Positions 11,301 to 19,106 are shown, counted from the first letter of the stretch. The stretch: 27,755 bases of DNA from Entamoeba invadens IP1 (GCF_000330505.1 NW_004191646.1:118888-146642); one strand, 5' to 3'. Translations and numbers: made by a program. Notes: a model not told the origin generated them from the sequence alone.

Positions 11301-13000
11301 CATGTCTTTCATGTAACACAAATTATTATAGACTTTCAACAACTCAAAAGTTGTGTCTTCCATTTTCAGAAATGTTAAATTGTGAAAACAAAACAGAAAT
11401 TGGCTGTTCTAGATGTTTATCTGAATATTATGAATTGAACCACATTTGTTACAAATGTATTGATAATTGTATTTCATGTGAAGATGCTAATAGTTGCGAA
11501 AAATGCAAAGAAAAAGATTACGTTTTATTAAATAAAAAATGTGTGCATTATACAGAGATAGAACACTGTCTCTCTGCATCTCATTCGAAGTGTACAACAT
11601 GTGATAGAAATAAGAAGATATCTGATGATGGAGTTACGTGTCTGGATTCAGTCAATTATGGAGTTATTGTTGGTGTGCCAATTACTATTATAATTGTGTT
11701 AATAATAGTTATTACTGTTGGTATTATCATAACCATATTTTTTATAATTCGACACAAAGAGAAAATTGAGACTTTAAATATTTGTGTCTTCCAAATGAAT
11801 CGTTCGAATATTGTAATGTCAAGTATAAATAAAAATATATGTTGTAACAAAAAGACATTAAGGTTTAATTTGGATAGTGATGATTTACTACCAGTTGATG
11901 AAGAGACAAGAGACTTGATTTGTATTGGAAACACTTCGAAACATGAAATGAAAATTCAATTCAGTGTTGTAGAAGGATGTGATTACTATGACATTCGGAC
12001 TGTACCAAACATTATAACATTGAAGCGAGGGTTTGCGTGTGAATTTGAGTTGTTTATAAAACCATTGTGTTCATGTCAAATGAAAGAAGAGATTCGTGTT
12101 ATTGGTTTGGACCTTCAGACGTGCAAAGAGTACATAGAAAATATTCACATTGAATGTGCAACACAAAATACAACAAAATTGAATTACAGAGAGTTACAAG
12201 AAACAAAGCAAATTGGTGAAGGGTCGTTTGGAGTTGTTATGATAGGTACTTTCAGAGATAACAAAGTTGCTATTAAGAAGATGAAAAGTGTTAATAAAAC
12301 ACCTGAACAACTCAAAGAGTTTGAAAAGGAAGTTTCCATGTTAGACAAATTTAGAAATGAGTATATCATCCATTTCTATGGAGCTTGTTTTATAACCAAT
12401 CACATATGTATGGTCACCGAATTTGCTCAATATGGATCTTTACAAGACTTAATTAAAAAGAAAAGTAAAAACGAAATCAATTTAAAAATGAGAGTTAAAC
12501 TTATATTAGATGCTTCAAAAGGACTTTTATATTTACACGAAAATGGTGTATTACATAGAGATATCAAACCTGATAATATTCTGGTCTTAAATTTGGATTA
12601 TACACAGAAAGTTAGTGGTAAATTGACTGATTTTGGGTCATCACGAAATATTAACATGATGATGACAAACATGACATTCACTAAAGGAATTGGAACACCT
12701 AAATATATGGCACAAGAAGTTTTAAACAAAGAACATTACAAAAAACCAGCGGATGTGTTCTCTCTAGCCGTGTCATTATTTGAGTGTCTGATTTGGGAAG
12801 AAATATACCCCAAAGAAGAATTCAAATTCGCGTGGAGTATTGCTGATTTTATCACAAGTGGAAAAAGAATAGTAAAACCACTTAACATGGATGAAAGTAT
12901 TTATAATGTCATTTCTAAAATGTGGGCTGTTATACCACAAGAAAGACCAACTATGGATTTATGTGTGGAATTTATAGAAAGATATTTTAATAACATTTAA
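5357..13000 (+). CDS. giant cysteine-rich transmembrane receptor-like protein kinase (Entamoeba TMK family)
   Basis: This is an uninterrupted 2547-residue ORF. A signal peptide at residues 1 to about 22 precedes a cysteine-rich ectodomain to about 2095, packed with CxxC pairs. Between residues 269 and about 1450 it contains 17 tandem modules averaging 71 residues, each marked by FDxNCxxC or a variant. Irregular furin-like CxxC repeats follow. A single membrane segment (about 2103-2129, Ile/Val-rich) is followed by a basic stop-transfer and a 150-residue juxtamembrane region. The C-terminal kinase has the Gly loop IGEGSFG (2286-2292), VAIK with Lys2307, HRDIKPDN with Asp2402, DFG with Asp2425, and GTPKYMAQE (Ala2452-Glu2454, AQE instead of APE). 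All catalytic residues are present, so an active Ser/Thr or dual-specificity (TKL-like) kinase is predicted. In Entamoeba this family is large and is thought to sense the surface environment. The ligand is unknown. Modules 5-6 and 14-15 are nearly identical at DNA level. Confidence 0.95.
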   Translation: MLFKYVTIILWLIIQLSASLMWCQIGKEIIQCNTTTLNTKCVNTIFTINIDVMYIRNTSNVYIICKDIKQFKFNCDENLRYLNVDFNETELVFYSNNFHVQKVNEKCFDLYSKQFKNTTKHTIKTIGAYCSVNNCETCYFTDRTKCQTCFSNFSLINSTTCRPCNDFSNCETCSSTSARCKICKTDFYDAGNTTGPTCLPCPTNCLVCTNLKGCERCVDGYYLNGTTCTKCDPTCSQSCLNKTGACLTCNENYVKSLTNSSQCVSCSSFDINCESCIQNERSCYKCNRNYYPGIDGKCVLCHSSCVTGECNTVNGKCNTCANNYTKYILEQIECQKCQEFDNNCNTCSVTTRKCIKCKIGFRPDIYYPNNCIPCNETCLNKCDTKNGACTSCITGYVLTTVSSSNACELCENFDQNCETCEDNGIRICKICKTGFRINPSTGMCINCDSYCTQCISSTGICTRCSDGYTPKLTLSTSCELCTSIERCLTCSTTERKCITCSSGYYVLNGFCKACSATCGGMCDPITGDCTGCISNYVFSKTDSKICETCGDYSKECVTCSTDFQRKCVTCSTEYYPDADGNCVTCSPTCICDSTTGFCTSCQPNYVLQNQKSRTCELCSSFDPNCQTCSSDSSRRCVTCNSGCYINTNYYCVSCDSTCGGKCQNTTGYCTGCIENYVLTTTSSTICLPCSTFDNNCLQCASDYSRKCTKCGVSNMYPDERTFICKTCDSTCNGGCDQSTGICTTCLQNYVFTEPQSKSCVSCNTFDPNCLKCNSNFNRRCSVCKTSYYPNSNGICILCSLNCTYCNQSNGICTQCKQNYVFKTTNSAECVYCKDFDANCKSCFINSDRLCYECESGYYPGINKICTKCDDTCGGKCNAMTGYCTGCNTGYVPINSVSLTCQSCSTFDSNCLECTTDFKQICKTCSSGKYPSSSGTCQECDKSCGGQCNGTTGICTGCLDNYVFYDDKTVTCQSCSLFYNKCLKCATDYSRKCIECQPNNYLSNNICLPCDSTCKSCDGKTGQCTSCNQNHVYSGNKMSCVPCSTYDTNCLTCSTSFEKICTTCINNKYPDKITGQCIACSIGCQFCDGTTGNCTRCGDNFVNDESTSNGCVSCFDFDNNCVRCASDKSRKCEKCTTKYYPSNNYPFKCINCSSTCGGMCDPTTGDCTGCISNYVFSDTDLKICESCTNYSKECVTCSTDFQRKCITCSTGYYPDADGNCVTCSPTCICDSTTGFCTSCKSNYVHSTSDQKVCETCASFDPNCITCSSDSSRRCVTCNSGFYPKQYGDFKCQKCDTSCKTCSSTTGYCSECATNQYTLNNDSSISCDLCSSYDSNCSTCSTTQRGCSVCKENNYLDIKTKHCSVCDNSCNYKCNKENGICDECITNYVFTEPNSKICISCNTFDVNCKTCSADFARKCIECSSGYYPNLTGRCVQCSTINFYCNSCDSKKQQCLDCINPYYLKSENSCLKCPEGTYKNTTTSCKNCFEKIPNCRTCEGSEIQTRCTSCYAPYTINTRGNCVLCNYPNYYIQSSNTNGSCEMMTENCDIQININMCVKCKSGSFLSEYKCKNTTNCTSSNILSLNSCDCVDQISINSDCCKTIPNCKYLKIVKSKEQCLNCNDNYILTTDQMCTTKVTSGIYRNGVYYQCKNIEYLNYFNSCTTCGGATSVCVENNNKINYLNCANKEILDVEKALCITDINCTTVTTNFCSKCIEINSLYHGICVSCQTKFCSICYSSNANEKCMKCMKDYLMISNNWCIHQTNVGCIRSTSVGCIQCKNEYYQVDTTNTENKYDFCLPISTLNINNCKHVQSSLLKCVECLDSYKLKNGICAENFEQDDINETSFNQKYQFEYFHTNYKNQIKSSIETICVDRTNKGCIHCLNGFYYNHINTNDISGVESECVPCVNNCKTCYNSTLCTSCLKGYYLNSLMECQSLGELSVKCNLTLPTGGGCAICNDGYYKFNSDCKNCDKSCLTCFDATSCLSCNTNYYRLSTTQKLCLPFSEMLNCENKTEIGCSRCLSEYYELNHICYKCIDNCISCEDANSCEKCKEKDYVLLNKKCVHYTEIEHCLSASHSKCTTCDRNKKISDDGVTCLDSVNYGVIVGVPITIIIVLIIVITVGIIITIFFIIRHKEKIETLNICVFQMNRSNIVMSSINKNICCNKKTLRFNLDSDDLLPVDEETRDLICIGNTSKHEMKIQFSVVEGCDYYDIRTVPNIITLKRGFACEFELFIKPLCSCQMKEEIRVIGLDLQTCKEYIENIHIECATQNTTKLNYRELQETKQIGEGSFGVVMIGTFRDNKVAIKKMKSVNKTPEQLKEFEKEVSMLDKFRNEYIIHFYGACFITNHICMVTEFAQYGSLQDLIKKKSKNEINLKMRVKLILDASKGLLYLHENGVLHRDIKPDNILVLNLDYTQKVSGKLTDFGSSRNINMMMTNMTFTKGIGTPKYMAQEVLNKEHYKKPADVFSLAVSLFECLIWEEIYPKEEFKFAWSIADFITSGKRIVKPLNMDESIYNVISKMWAVIPQERPTMDLCVEFIERYFNNI
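7011..7152 (+). repeat. internal duplication within kinase ectodomain, copy A
   Basis: This stretch differs at only a few positions from 8922-9063, a shift of 1911 bp (nine cysteine modules). Similarity also continues outward, from about 6905 to about 7280. Neighbouring modules are much more diverged from each other. Confidence 0.85.
8922..9063 (+). repeat. internal duplication within kinase ectodomain, copy B
   Basis: This is the partner of 7011-7152. Both encode the module beginning YSKECVTCSTDFQRKC, and the next module also shares SSDSSRRCVTCNSG. Local near-identity inside older repeats points to gene conversion or recent duplication. Confidence 0.85.
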
Positions 13001-13539
13001 TGATGTTTTTTGTTTTTGTTGTTGTTATACAAAATTGTATAAGATAATATTATATTTTATTATATTAAATATATTGAATATTACTTTTTATAATTATAAA
13101 ATTTGTGTATGATTTATTACTTAATGCAACAAACAACAATAATTCAATAAAGTTATTTCTAAATTTTTTCAATTTTAATGTGTTAATGCTATCAAAGCAA
13201 ATCAAATTGAACATTGATGAATTACTAATTACATAATGTTTTAAATTGTCGTGATGCTCAAAAATTAAATATTTATATAGCAAAAATGGGCATTTAATTA
13301 ATGATAATTTTTGTTTCAAATAGTTTTTTTAATACGACAAAATATGTTAAAATTATGTTAGATGTAAAAAAATGAAACCATTGAATGTATTGTTCAAACT
13401 TTTTTATTAAGATAATTTAGTATATGTGATCTAAAAAATATTAAATAAATCCAGATAAATAACTTTAAAATGTTTTTATTTTGTAGACAGTGATGATATG
13501 AAAAATTTATAAATGTGCTAAAAACAACCTTAACTCAAA
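13001..13539. other. AT-rich region between kinase gene and Tigger element
   Basis: It holds the kinase 3' end, including T-rich sequence right after the stop that could serve in 3' end formation. There is no supported gene; the antisense ORF here looks like chance. Confidence 0.45.
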
Positions 13540-13683
13540 TACAGTCAAACCTCTATCGAGTGGTAATTTCAGGAAATTTTACCTTTATCGAGTGGGTTTT
13601 TCTATTTTTATTATTTGACTTTTTTGACACAATAAAACATTTTTTATTTTTTTTTCAAAAATAGGTTATATAAAATATAAATA

Positions 13684-13912
13684 GAGTCATTCTCTAAACG
13701 TTGTCCTTTCTCCAACGTTGTCCCTCAGTTTTTAGATATAAATAACTGGAATATATCGGGAAATTTTTCGAAACGCCAGAAAATCATTGTTTCAGTTTTT
13801 TTACCGTTTTTATGATTTATTACCTAATTCCCAATTTTTTAAAGAATATTTTGTGTATTTTTTTGCAAAAGGGACAACGTTTGAAGAAAGGACAACGTTT
13901 GGAGAATGACTC
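13684..13912 (+). mobile_element. 229-bp MITE nested in the Tigger element
   Basis: The termini are inverted repeats of roughly 40 bp: the left starts GAGTCATTCTCTAAACG and the right ends CGTTTGGAGAATGACTC. Each terminus contains two copies of an AACGTTGTCC motif. The element is flanked by TA on both sides (13682-13683 and 13913-13914), consistent with Tc1/mariner-type insertion. There is no ORF. It is related to the segment at 4587-4795 in opposite orientation. Because it interrupts the Tigger arm, it inserted later than the Tigger element. Confidence 0.88.
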
Positions 13913-13999
13913 TACATAAGAAAAAAAAATATATACACGTTTTAACTATAAAAGCATTTTTGCATTTAAAAATTAACTGAAAAAACTGAAAAATCATAA

Positions 14000-14920
14000 A
14001 TGTCGTCACCCAAAAAGAAAGTCTTTCTGACCATTGACGAAAAGAAAACAATTTTGTCATGGTTTAAAACAAATCACACACAAAGTGTAGACACTCTGAT
14101 TCGAAAAACCGAAGAAAAATATAACAAAAAACCAGGAAGAGAATCTTTAAGAATTTTATTAAAAAAAGGTATACCAAGTACTTTGATCGAAAAGGGAATT
14201 CCTGGTTCATCTAAATTATCAAGAAAAGTTAAACATCAAGACATGGAAGATTACCTAAACAATATGATTATTACAACAAAACGGTATAATTGTCCTGTAA
14301 CATATGAAGTCATCAAATCGTTTGCCAATAGTTACTGTGCGAAAAATGGTTACGAGGACTTGAAATTTTCTAATGGTTGGATTACTGGATTTTGTTCAAG
14401 ATACAATTTAAAATCCAAAAAAATCAGCGGAGAGAGTAATTCAGTAAATCCACAAGATTTTCAAACACAAATAAATTCTCTGGTTGATATCATTGCTCAA
14501 TACCAACCAGAAAATGTTTATAACGCAGATGAAACTGGACTATATTTCAAATTGCTTCCAGACAAAACAATGTCGGATTTAACAAACAACCATGGAGCAA
14601 AACAAAGCAAAGAAAGAGTCACTGTAATGGTTTGCTGTTCACTTGCTGGAAACAAAGAAGACTTGCTTGTGATTGGTAAATATCATGAACCAAGGTGGCT
14701 TAACAAACCAGAATATCAGACCATAAAAAAGTATTATAGCGCACAAGAAAACGCTTGGATGGACACTGAGCATTTCCATGATTGGTTAATTGAATGGGAA
14801 GACAGACTAACCATTAGTGGCCGATGTATTCTTCTTATTGTAGACAACGCTCCGAGTCATAAACTGACGTTAAGTCTTGGGTTTTATAAAGAAAACCAAG
14901 ACATGTCTATAAAGGTATAA
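14000..14920 (+). CDS. Tigger/pogo transposase, N-terminal and first DDE part
   Basis: This 306-residue ORF starts at an ATG. Residues about 8-60 look like a psq-type helix-turn-helix, and about 78-140 like a CENP-B-type helix-turn-helix DNA-binding domain. The DDE_1 catalytic core follows, with the first Asp at 177 in NADETGLYF and the second at 282 in LLIVDNAPSH. The third catalytic Asp lies in the next ORF in another frame. Frame loss occurs between about 14890 and 14920, where both frames are open, so a single-base indel after VDNAPSH best explains the split. An intron is possible, but no good Entamoeba donor was seen. Function: binding the TIRs and cut-and-paste transposition. As it stands the protein would lack its third catalytic residue. 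Confidence 0.9.
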   Translation: MSSPKKKVFLTIDEKKTILSWFKTNHTQSVDTLIRKTEEKYNKKPGRESLRILLKKGIPSTLIEKGIPGSSKLSRKVKHQDMEDYLNNMIITTKRYNCPVTYEVIKSFANSYCAKNGYEDLKFSNGWITGFCSRYNLKSKKISGESNSVNPQDFQTQINSLVDIIAQYQPENVYNADETGLYFKLLPDKTMSDLTNNHGAKQSKERVTVMVCCSLAGNKEDLLVIGKYHEPRWLNKPEYQTIKKYYSAQENAWMDTEHFHDWLIEWEDRLTISGRCILLIVDNAPSHKLTLSLGFYKENQDMSIKV

Positions 14921-14946
14921 AAAGTACTCGATATCATGAATATGAG

Positions 14947-15495
14947 TTGATTCTTAAACACATCAGGTTGGAATTTCTTCCAAAAAATACAACATCGGTG
15001 TTTCAACCGTGTGATGCTGGAATCATTCATTCGTTAAAATGTGCATATAAAAGGAAAATTATTTCCGAATACACCAGAGCAATAAGCGAAGTTGTATCTG
15101 CGAATAAAATTTACACTGGACTAAAACTCAATGTTGGAGATGCAATTAAATTATTAACCGCTTGTTGGTATCAAGATGTTACATCTCAAACAATAATCAA
15201 TTGTTGGAGACATGCTTTGTATCAAGGAGAAAATGTATTTGACCAAATTGATACATTGGGCTATCATATTGAAGACTTGATTGAAGAAGACGTTGATGTA
15301 GTAAGAGATGAAATACCTAACAGTGGTGAAGTAATACAACGAAAAATTGAAATGGAAACATCACTTGTCAAACAAATGATGGAATTGGAATATCTCAAAG
15401 AACAAGTTCAAACAAAAGAAGAAGAAGTAAAGGATACTACCACTAAATATATAGAATTTTGTGAATTGAACGATTTAACACCAAGCCAAAACTAA
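14947..15495 (+). CDS. Tigger/pogo transposase, C-terminal part (frameshifted)
   Basis: This 182-residue ORF is open back to 14890 and has no ATG at its start (the first codon is TTG), so it is a continuation and not a separate gene. LEFLPKNTTSVFQPCDAGI (residues 8-26) is the hallmark third-Asp motif of the DDE_1 family; the Asp is residue 23. The C-terminus is acidic and ends in a predicted coiled coil (about 115-165, Glu/Lys-rich). Together with 14000-14920 it gives a transposase of normal family length (about 490-510 residues). The linker between VDNAPSH and the FLPKNTTS motif is longer than usual for the family, so a small insertion may accompany the frame change. Confidence 0.88.
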   Translation: MILKHIRLEFLPKNTTSVFQPCDAGIIHSLKCAYKRKIISEYTRAISEVVSANKIYTGLKLNVGDAIKLLTACWYQDVTSQTIINCWRHALYQGENVFDQIDTLGYHIEDLIEEDVDVVRDEIPNSGEVIQRKIEMETSLVKQMMELEYLKEQVQTKEEEVKDTTTKYIEFCELNDLTPSQN

Positions 15496-16113
15496 TTGAC
15501 AATTTTAATTAAATTTATTATACAAATGGAATTTATACAAATGTGTTGTTTAGAACACGTTTTATAATTGTTAATTCACTTTTAAAAATTAAAATATTTA
15601 ATACTTTTTTTACCATTTAATAAACTTGTTTATTTGTTTATTATTTTTTTGTCTTAGTGTTATTATAAAATGAAATTAAAAAACATTTTACCACAAATCC
15701 AAAGAAAAAAAATCTATTTTTCCCGAAATATTAAAATAAAAACATATAAAAAACAGTTCTTTATCGAGCGGTATCCAATTTTAATTGGCTAAAAATCCCA
15801 TTCGATAAAGGTACCACTCGATAGAGATGCTATTCGATAGAGGTTTGACTGTATTCAATTGACTGCATTAATTTTAATATTAACTACTTTATTATTTTAC
15901 TGTAGTTAATCTGAGAAATACCATTATTTATCAAAAAACATGAAAATTGTTAATAGTAAATAGATTAAAATTTATTAAAAAAAATCATGTGTTTGATTTT
16001 GTAAACTACATTATTATTATTTAAAATTATAAATTATATTATATTTTTTACTAATCTATAAACTATTTAATTTGTCGATTATTTAATCGAAAACGATAAC
16101 TAGTATAAACACA

Positions 16114-17415
16114 ATGTCAAAGCTTGACAGTTATAATGGAATGGTAGTTTCTAAGTACTTTAAAGATATTGAAGATTTCATTCGTCTTGAGTTTGTGTGT
16201 AAGAAGTACAATGGCAATATGAAGAAGTTCCACTTTAATCCAATTCCATTGACGTGCAAAACTATTAACTACTTTCCAAATATCGAGACTTTTCACTTGT
16301 GGGACAAAAATGAAGAGAATTTTGGCAATGGATTTTTTTATAACTTTGCATGCAATACGGACTATGTAGATTATAACAATATTAACAAATACTTCCACCG
16401 AGAGATTAAAGTCGAGAAAAAGTTTTATGAGATAGTTTTGTGGTTCAATGTTGATTACTGCACCGTTGAAGCAAACAAAAGCCAAAATTTTATTTTCAAA
16501 AATTTAAAGTACTCCATCAATGATAGAAAAAAGTTTGGTAATACCATACCAACTTGTATTAAATCAATTGGTGACAATTGTTTCAGTAATTGTCATGATT
16601 TGAAAAGTATTATAATACCATCTAGTGTCACTTCAATTGGTAATAACAGTTTCCGTGAATGTAGTAGCTTAAGCAGTGTAGTGATACCTTCCAGTGTAGT
16701 ATCCATTGGTGCCAAATGTTTTGAAAAATGTAGAAATTTAAGTCGTATTGATATACCACACTATATCACTGTCATTGGTTTTAAATGCTTATTTGGAAAT
16801 GAGACATTGGGGGGCTTTGATATACCACCAAGTGTTAAATGGATAAACGACAAAGAATATAAGAGTGACTTCGTTTATGTTGAATATGCCATACCAACGA
16901 TCCAATTACCTATTGATTTAAACACCAACCCTACTTATGCCATGTATCCAAATCTGGCACCTTTCATCAACCCCGTTGGCATGATTAATCCAGTCGGAAA
17001 TGGACCAACAGCAGGAAATTATAAGCCAGTTAATGATACATACGAAGGTAAAAACACTTTAATACAATATAATATACCATCAAATGTCATTTCTATTGAA
17101 TGTTGTTGTTTTTATGATTGCAGTTGCTTGAGCAGTGTTATCATACCATCAAGTGTTGTAGCTATTGGCGATGGGTGTTTTTATAGATGCAGAAATTTGA
17201 AAAGTGTGGTAATACCATCAAGTGTCACGGCAATTGGTAGTGCGTCTTTCCGTGAATGTAGTACTTTGAGCAGTGTAGTGATACCATCAAGTGTTGTATC
17301 CATTGGTGCCAAGTGCTTTGAAGATTGTAAAAGTCTGAATAATATTGTTATACCAACTGTCACTACAATTGGGTATGATTGTTTCAAATCAAACACTGTA
17401 GTTCACAGAGAGTAG
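16114..17415 (+). CDS. BspA-like leucine-rich repeat protein
   Basis: This is a 433-residue intact ORF. The N-terminal 60 residues (YNGMVVSKYFKDIEDFIRLE and onward) resemble the conserved start of Entamoeba BspA-like proteins and are vaguely F-box-like. From about residue 145, 23-residue repeats of the BspA/Treponema type (IPSSVxSIGxxCFxxCxxLxx) run in two blocks, about 145-245 and 321-428. Between them lies a Pro/Asn-rich linker (about 258-312) containing NPVG motifs. There is no classical signal peptide or membrane segment, as is usual for this Entamoeba family, some members of which are nevertheless reported at the cell surface. The likely role is protein-protein interaction or adhesion; the partner is unknown. 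The second block repeats part of the first almost verbatim at DNA level. The ORF follows the Tigger element by about 260 bp. Confidence 0.92.
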   Translation: MSKLDSYNGMVVSKYFKDIEDFIRLEFVCKKYNGNMKKFHFNPIPLTCKTINYFPNIETFHLWDKNEENFGNGFFYNFACNTDYVDYNNINKYFHREIKVEKKFYEIVLWFNVDYCTVEANKSQNFIFKNLKYSINDRKKFGNTIPTCIKSIGDNCFSNCHDLKSIIIPSSVTSIGNNSFRECSSLSSVVIPSSVVSIGAKCFEKCRNLSRIDIPHYITVIGFKCLFGNETLGGFDIPPSVKWINDKEYKSDFVYVEYAIPTIQLPIDLNTNPTYAMYPNLAPFINPVGMINPVGNGPTAGNYKPVNDTYEGKNTLIQYNIPSNVISIECCCFYDCSCLSSVIIPSSVVAIGDGCFYRCRNLKSVVIPSSVTAIGSASFRECSTLSSVVIPSSVVSIGAKCFEDCKSLNNIVIPTVTTIGYDCFKSNTVVHRE

Positions 17416-17509
17416 TTTTAATCAATTGAATTTTAAATGTTGTTATGTTAAAAAGTGGAAAAAATTACATCATGGAAGAATTCACCAAATTTGGATAAAG
17501 GGCGAGTTA

Positions 17510-17535
17510 TTAACCCTTCGAGGACGGGAAAAATC
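17510..17535 (+). mobile_element. possible piggyBac-type terminus (no mate found)
   Basis: TTAA is followed by CCCTTCGAGGACGGG. PiggyBac elements insert at TTAA, and their ends typically begin CCC/CCT followed by TT; piggyBac elements are known in Entamoeba. No inverted partner ending in GGGTTAA was found in the window, and no piggyBac transposase sequence is visible. Confidence 0.35.
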
Positions 17536-19106
17536 AAAATTTGTAAAAAAAATCTTAGTCAATTGTAATGTAAATGTGACCTTTTTTCTTTAATTTTTTC
17601 AAAAAAAGCTAGACACCCTGGAACGACGGCTCTAGTATATTTTTATGGTAAATTGTTATAAATTATAGTAAAAAAGTGAATTTTTTGTTGAAGTTGGGAT
17701 GAACAAAGGTTCACTTTTTTGCTTGATCTTTTCAGAAACAAGTCACAGTTCAATGGAAAAGTCAGATCAAATATTTATTGAGATGACCACAACTTATTAC
17801 AATAATATAATTAATTATAAAATATAACAAAGACCAAATTGCATCATAAAACATACTGGTCTGGAATATTCAAAATCAATTACATCATAAAACAACGAAG
17901 AAAAAATAATAAAGCATAGACTTTGAGGTGTATTGAAATTTCATTATGCAATTGATCTCAAAAACAATTACAAGGGAAATTAAATAGATTTTTTGTAAAC
18001 TTTGAAAAATACAATAATTTAAAAAATTGGGTTTTGCTATTTTTTTTGTAAAAGAAATAAGATAAGACGAAAAGACACTTTTGTTTGTTCCGACTTTGAA
18101 AAAAAATCTTAGAGAAAATAAGTGTAAAATATACAAAAAATAACTAAAATACATTTTCAAAAGTATCAAAAATCGCAAAATCGAGAAAAATTTATAAAAT
18201 AAACTTTAACAATAAAAGCAGTCGCATTAAAATATACTTTGGTCACCACGAGGTTTTGTGATCACTCGTTGAAATTCACGGAGTGCCACTGTCGAGGAAG
18301 CAAGATATGAATTCATTGTTCGTAATTGGTATATTTTATCATTTTCAAACAAAAACAAAAGGCAAAACGTGTTTTATGCAATCTATTTAGAATATAAAGA
18401 TTTGTATTTGATAAATAAATGTTTATTTTGCAGCCACTGTTTATTCATTTTCAAATTATGCATTTTTGGGCAACTAACAAAAAACTTATAGTAAATGTAT
18501 TGAGATAATGAAAAACAAAGAAAAACACAAGTGTAAAGACATCATGATATATACCAATGTTGACACTTTAAACTATAATTTATAATAAAATAAATTAATA
18601 TATTATTAATAATTTATCATATTATTTATAATAGTTTTATAATTATAATTGTTATATATTATAGAAACAATCAACAGACATAATTTTGACACAATAACAC
18701 ATCAACAACCATATCTTTACTCCAACGTGATGTCATCGAAGTGATAAGTGATCACATTGATATAACAATTTTGTGTAATTAAAACTAAATTGTATTTTAT
18801 GTATAATTATAACGAAAATGGTATAATCATCCCTTTTATAAAAGATATCATTATAAAAGATACATAGTGTTTGTAATAAAGCGCGTTTTGACTGAAAACA
18901 TATAGTTCAAATTTAAAACAAAACAAATAAGCATTTAATTTATATAAACAGAAACACACTGGTTTAGTGAATGATCAACAAAATGATCATGTGTGATATA
19001 ATTGATGTAGTTGTTATATAGATACCAATTCAAATTATTTGGATGTTAGAATTGATTACAAACTATATTTCTAATATTATTTTACCATTAATAATATAGA
19101 GTCTAA

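Larger units (their letters stand above)
13542..15851 (+). mobile_element. pogo/Tigger-type DNA transposon (nested MITE inside)
   Basis: The left end begins CAGTCAAACCTCTATCGA (13542-13559) and the right end is its perfect 18-bp reverse complement (15834-15851). The element is flanked by TA at 13540-13541 and 15852-15853, the target duplication typical of Tc1/mariner and pogo elements. Inside both ends, TATCGAGTGG-like motifs recur (left near 13554 and 13586; right in inverted form near 15805-15825), consistent with transposase binding sites. The interior encodes a DDE transposase in two frames (14000-14920 and 14947-15495). A 229-bp miniature element interrupts the left arm at 13684-13912. 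The termini and family match the Tigger/pogo superfamily; the internal frameshift suggests the copy is no longer autonomous. Confidence 0.93.

Noticed and set aside
6117..12369. Antisense ORFs across the kinase gene (for example 6117-6395, 8106-8498, 9937-10221, 10316-10537, 11656-11934)
   Set aside because: They are shadows of the strongly biased CxxC-rich or kinase coding frame on the plus strand; no domains or own signals.
14881..14966. 86-bp GT-AG intron joining the two Tigger ORFs
   Set aside because: It would restore the frame but removes LKHIR, which matches the family just before the FLPKNTTS motif, and the donor is not the usual Entamoeba form. Kept only as a check.
15154..15339. 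Antisense ORF in the Tigger transposase
   Set aside because: Shadow of the transposase coding frame.
16580..17360. Regular repeats as a CRISPR-like array
   Set aside because: They are in-frame 69-bp coding repeats of an LRR protein in a eukaryotic genome.
16117..17396. Antisense ORFs in the LRR gene (16117-16485, 17181-17396)
   Set aside because: Mirror readings of the LRR repeats and N-terminus; no independent evidence.
17885..18178. 97-codon antisense ORF, Phe/Leu/Ile-rich
   Set aside because: Composition is what AT-rich DNA gives by chance; no domain, no context.
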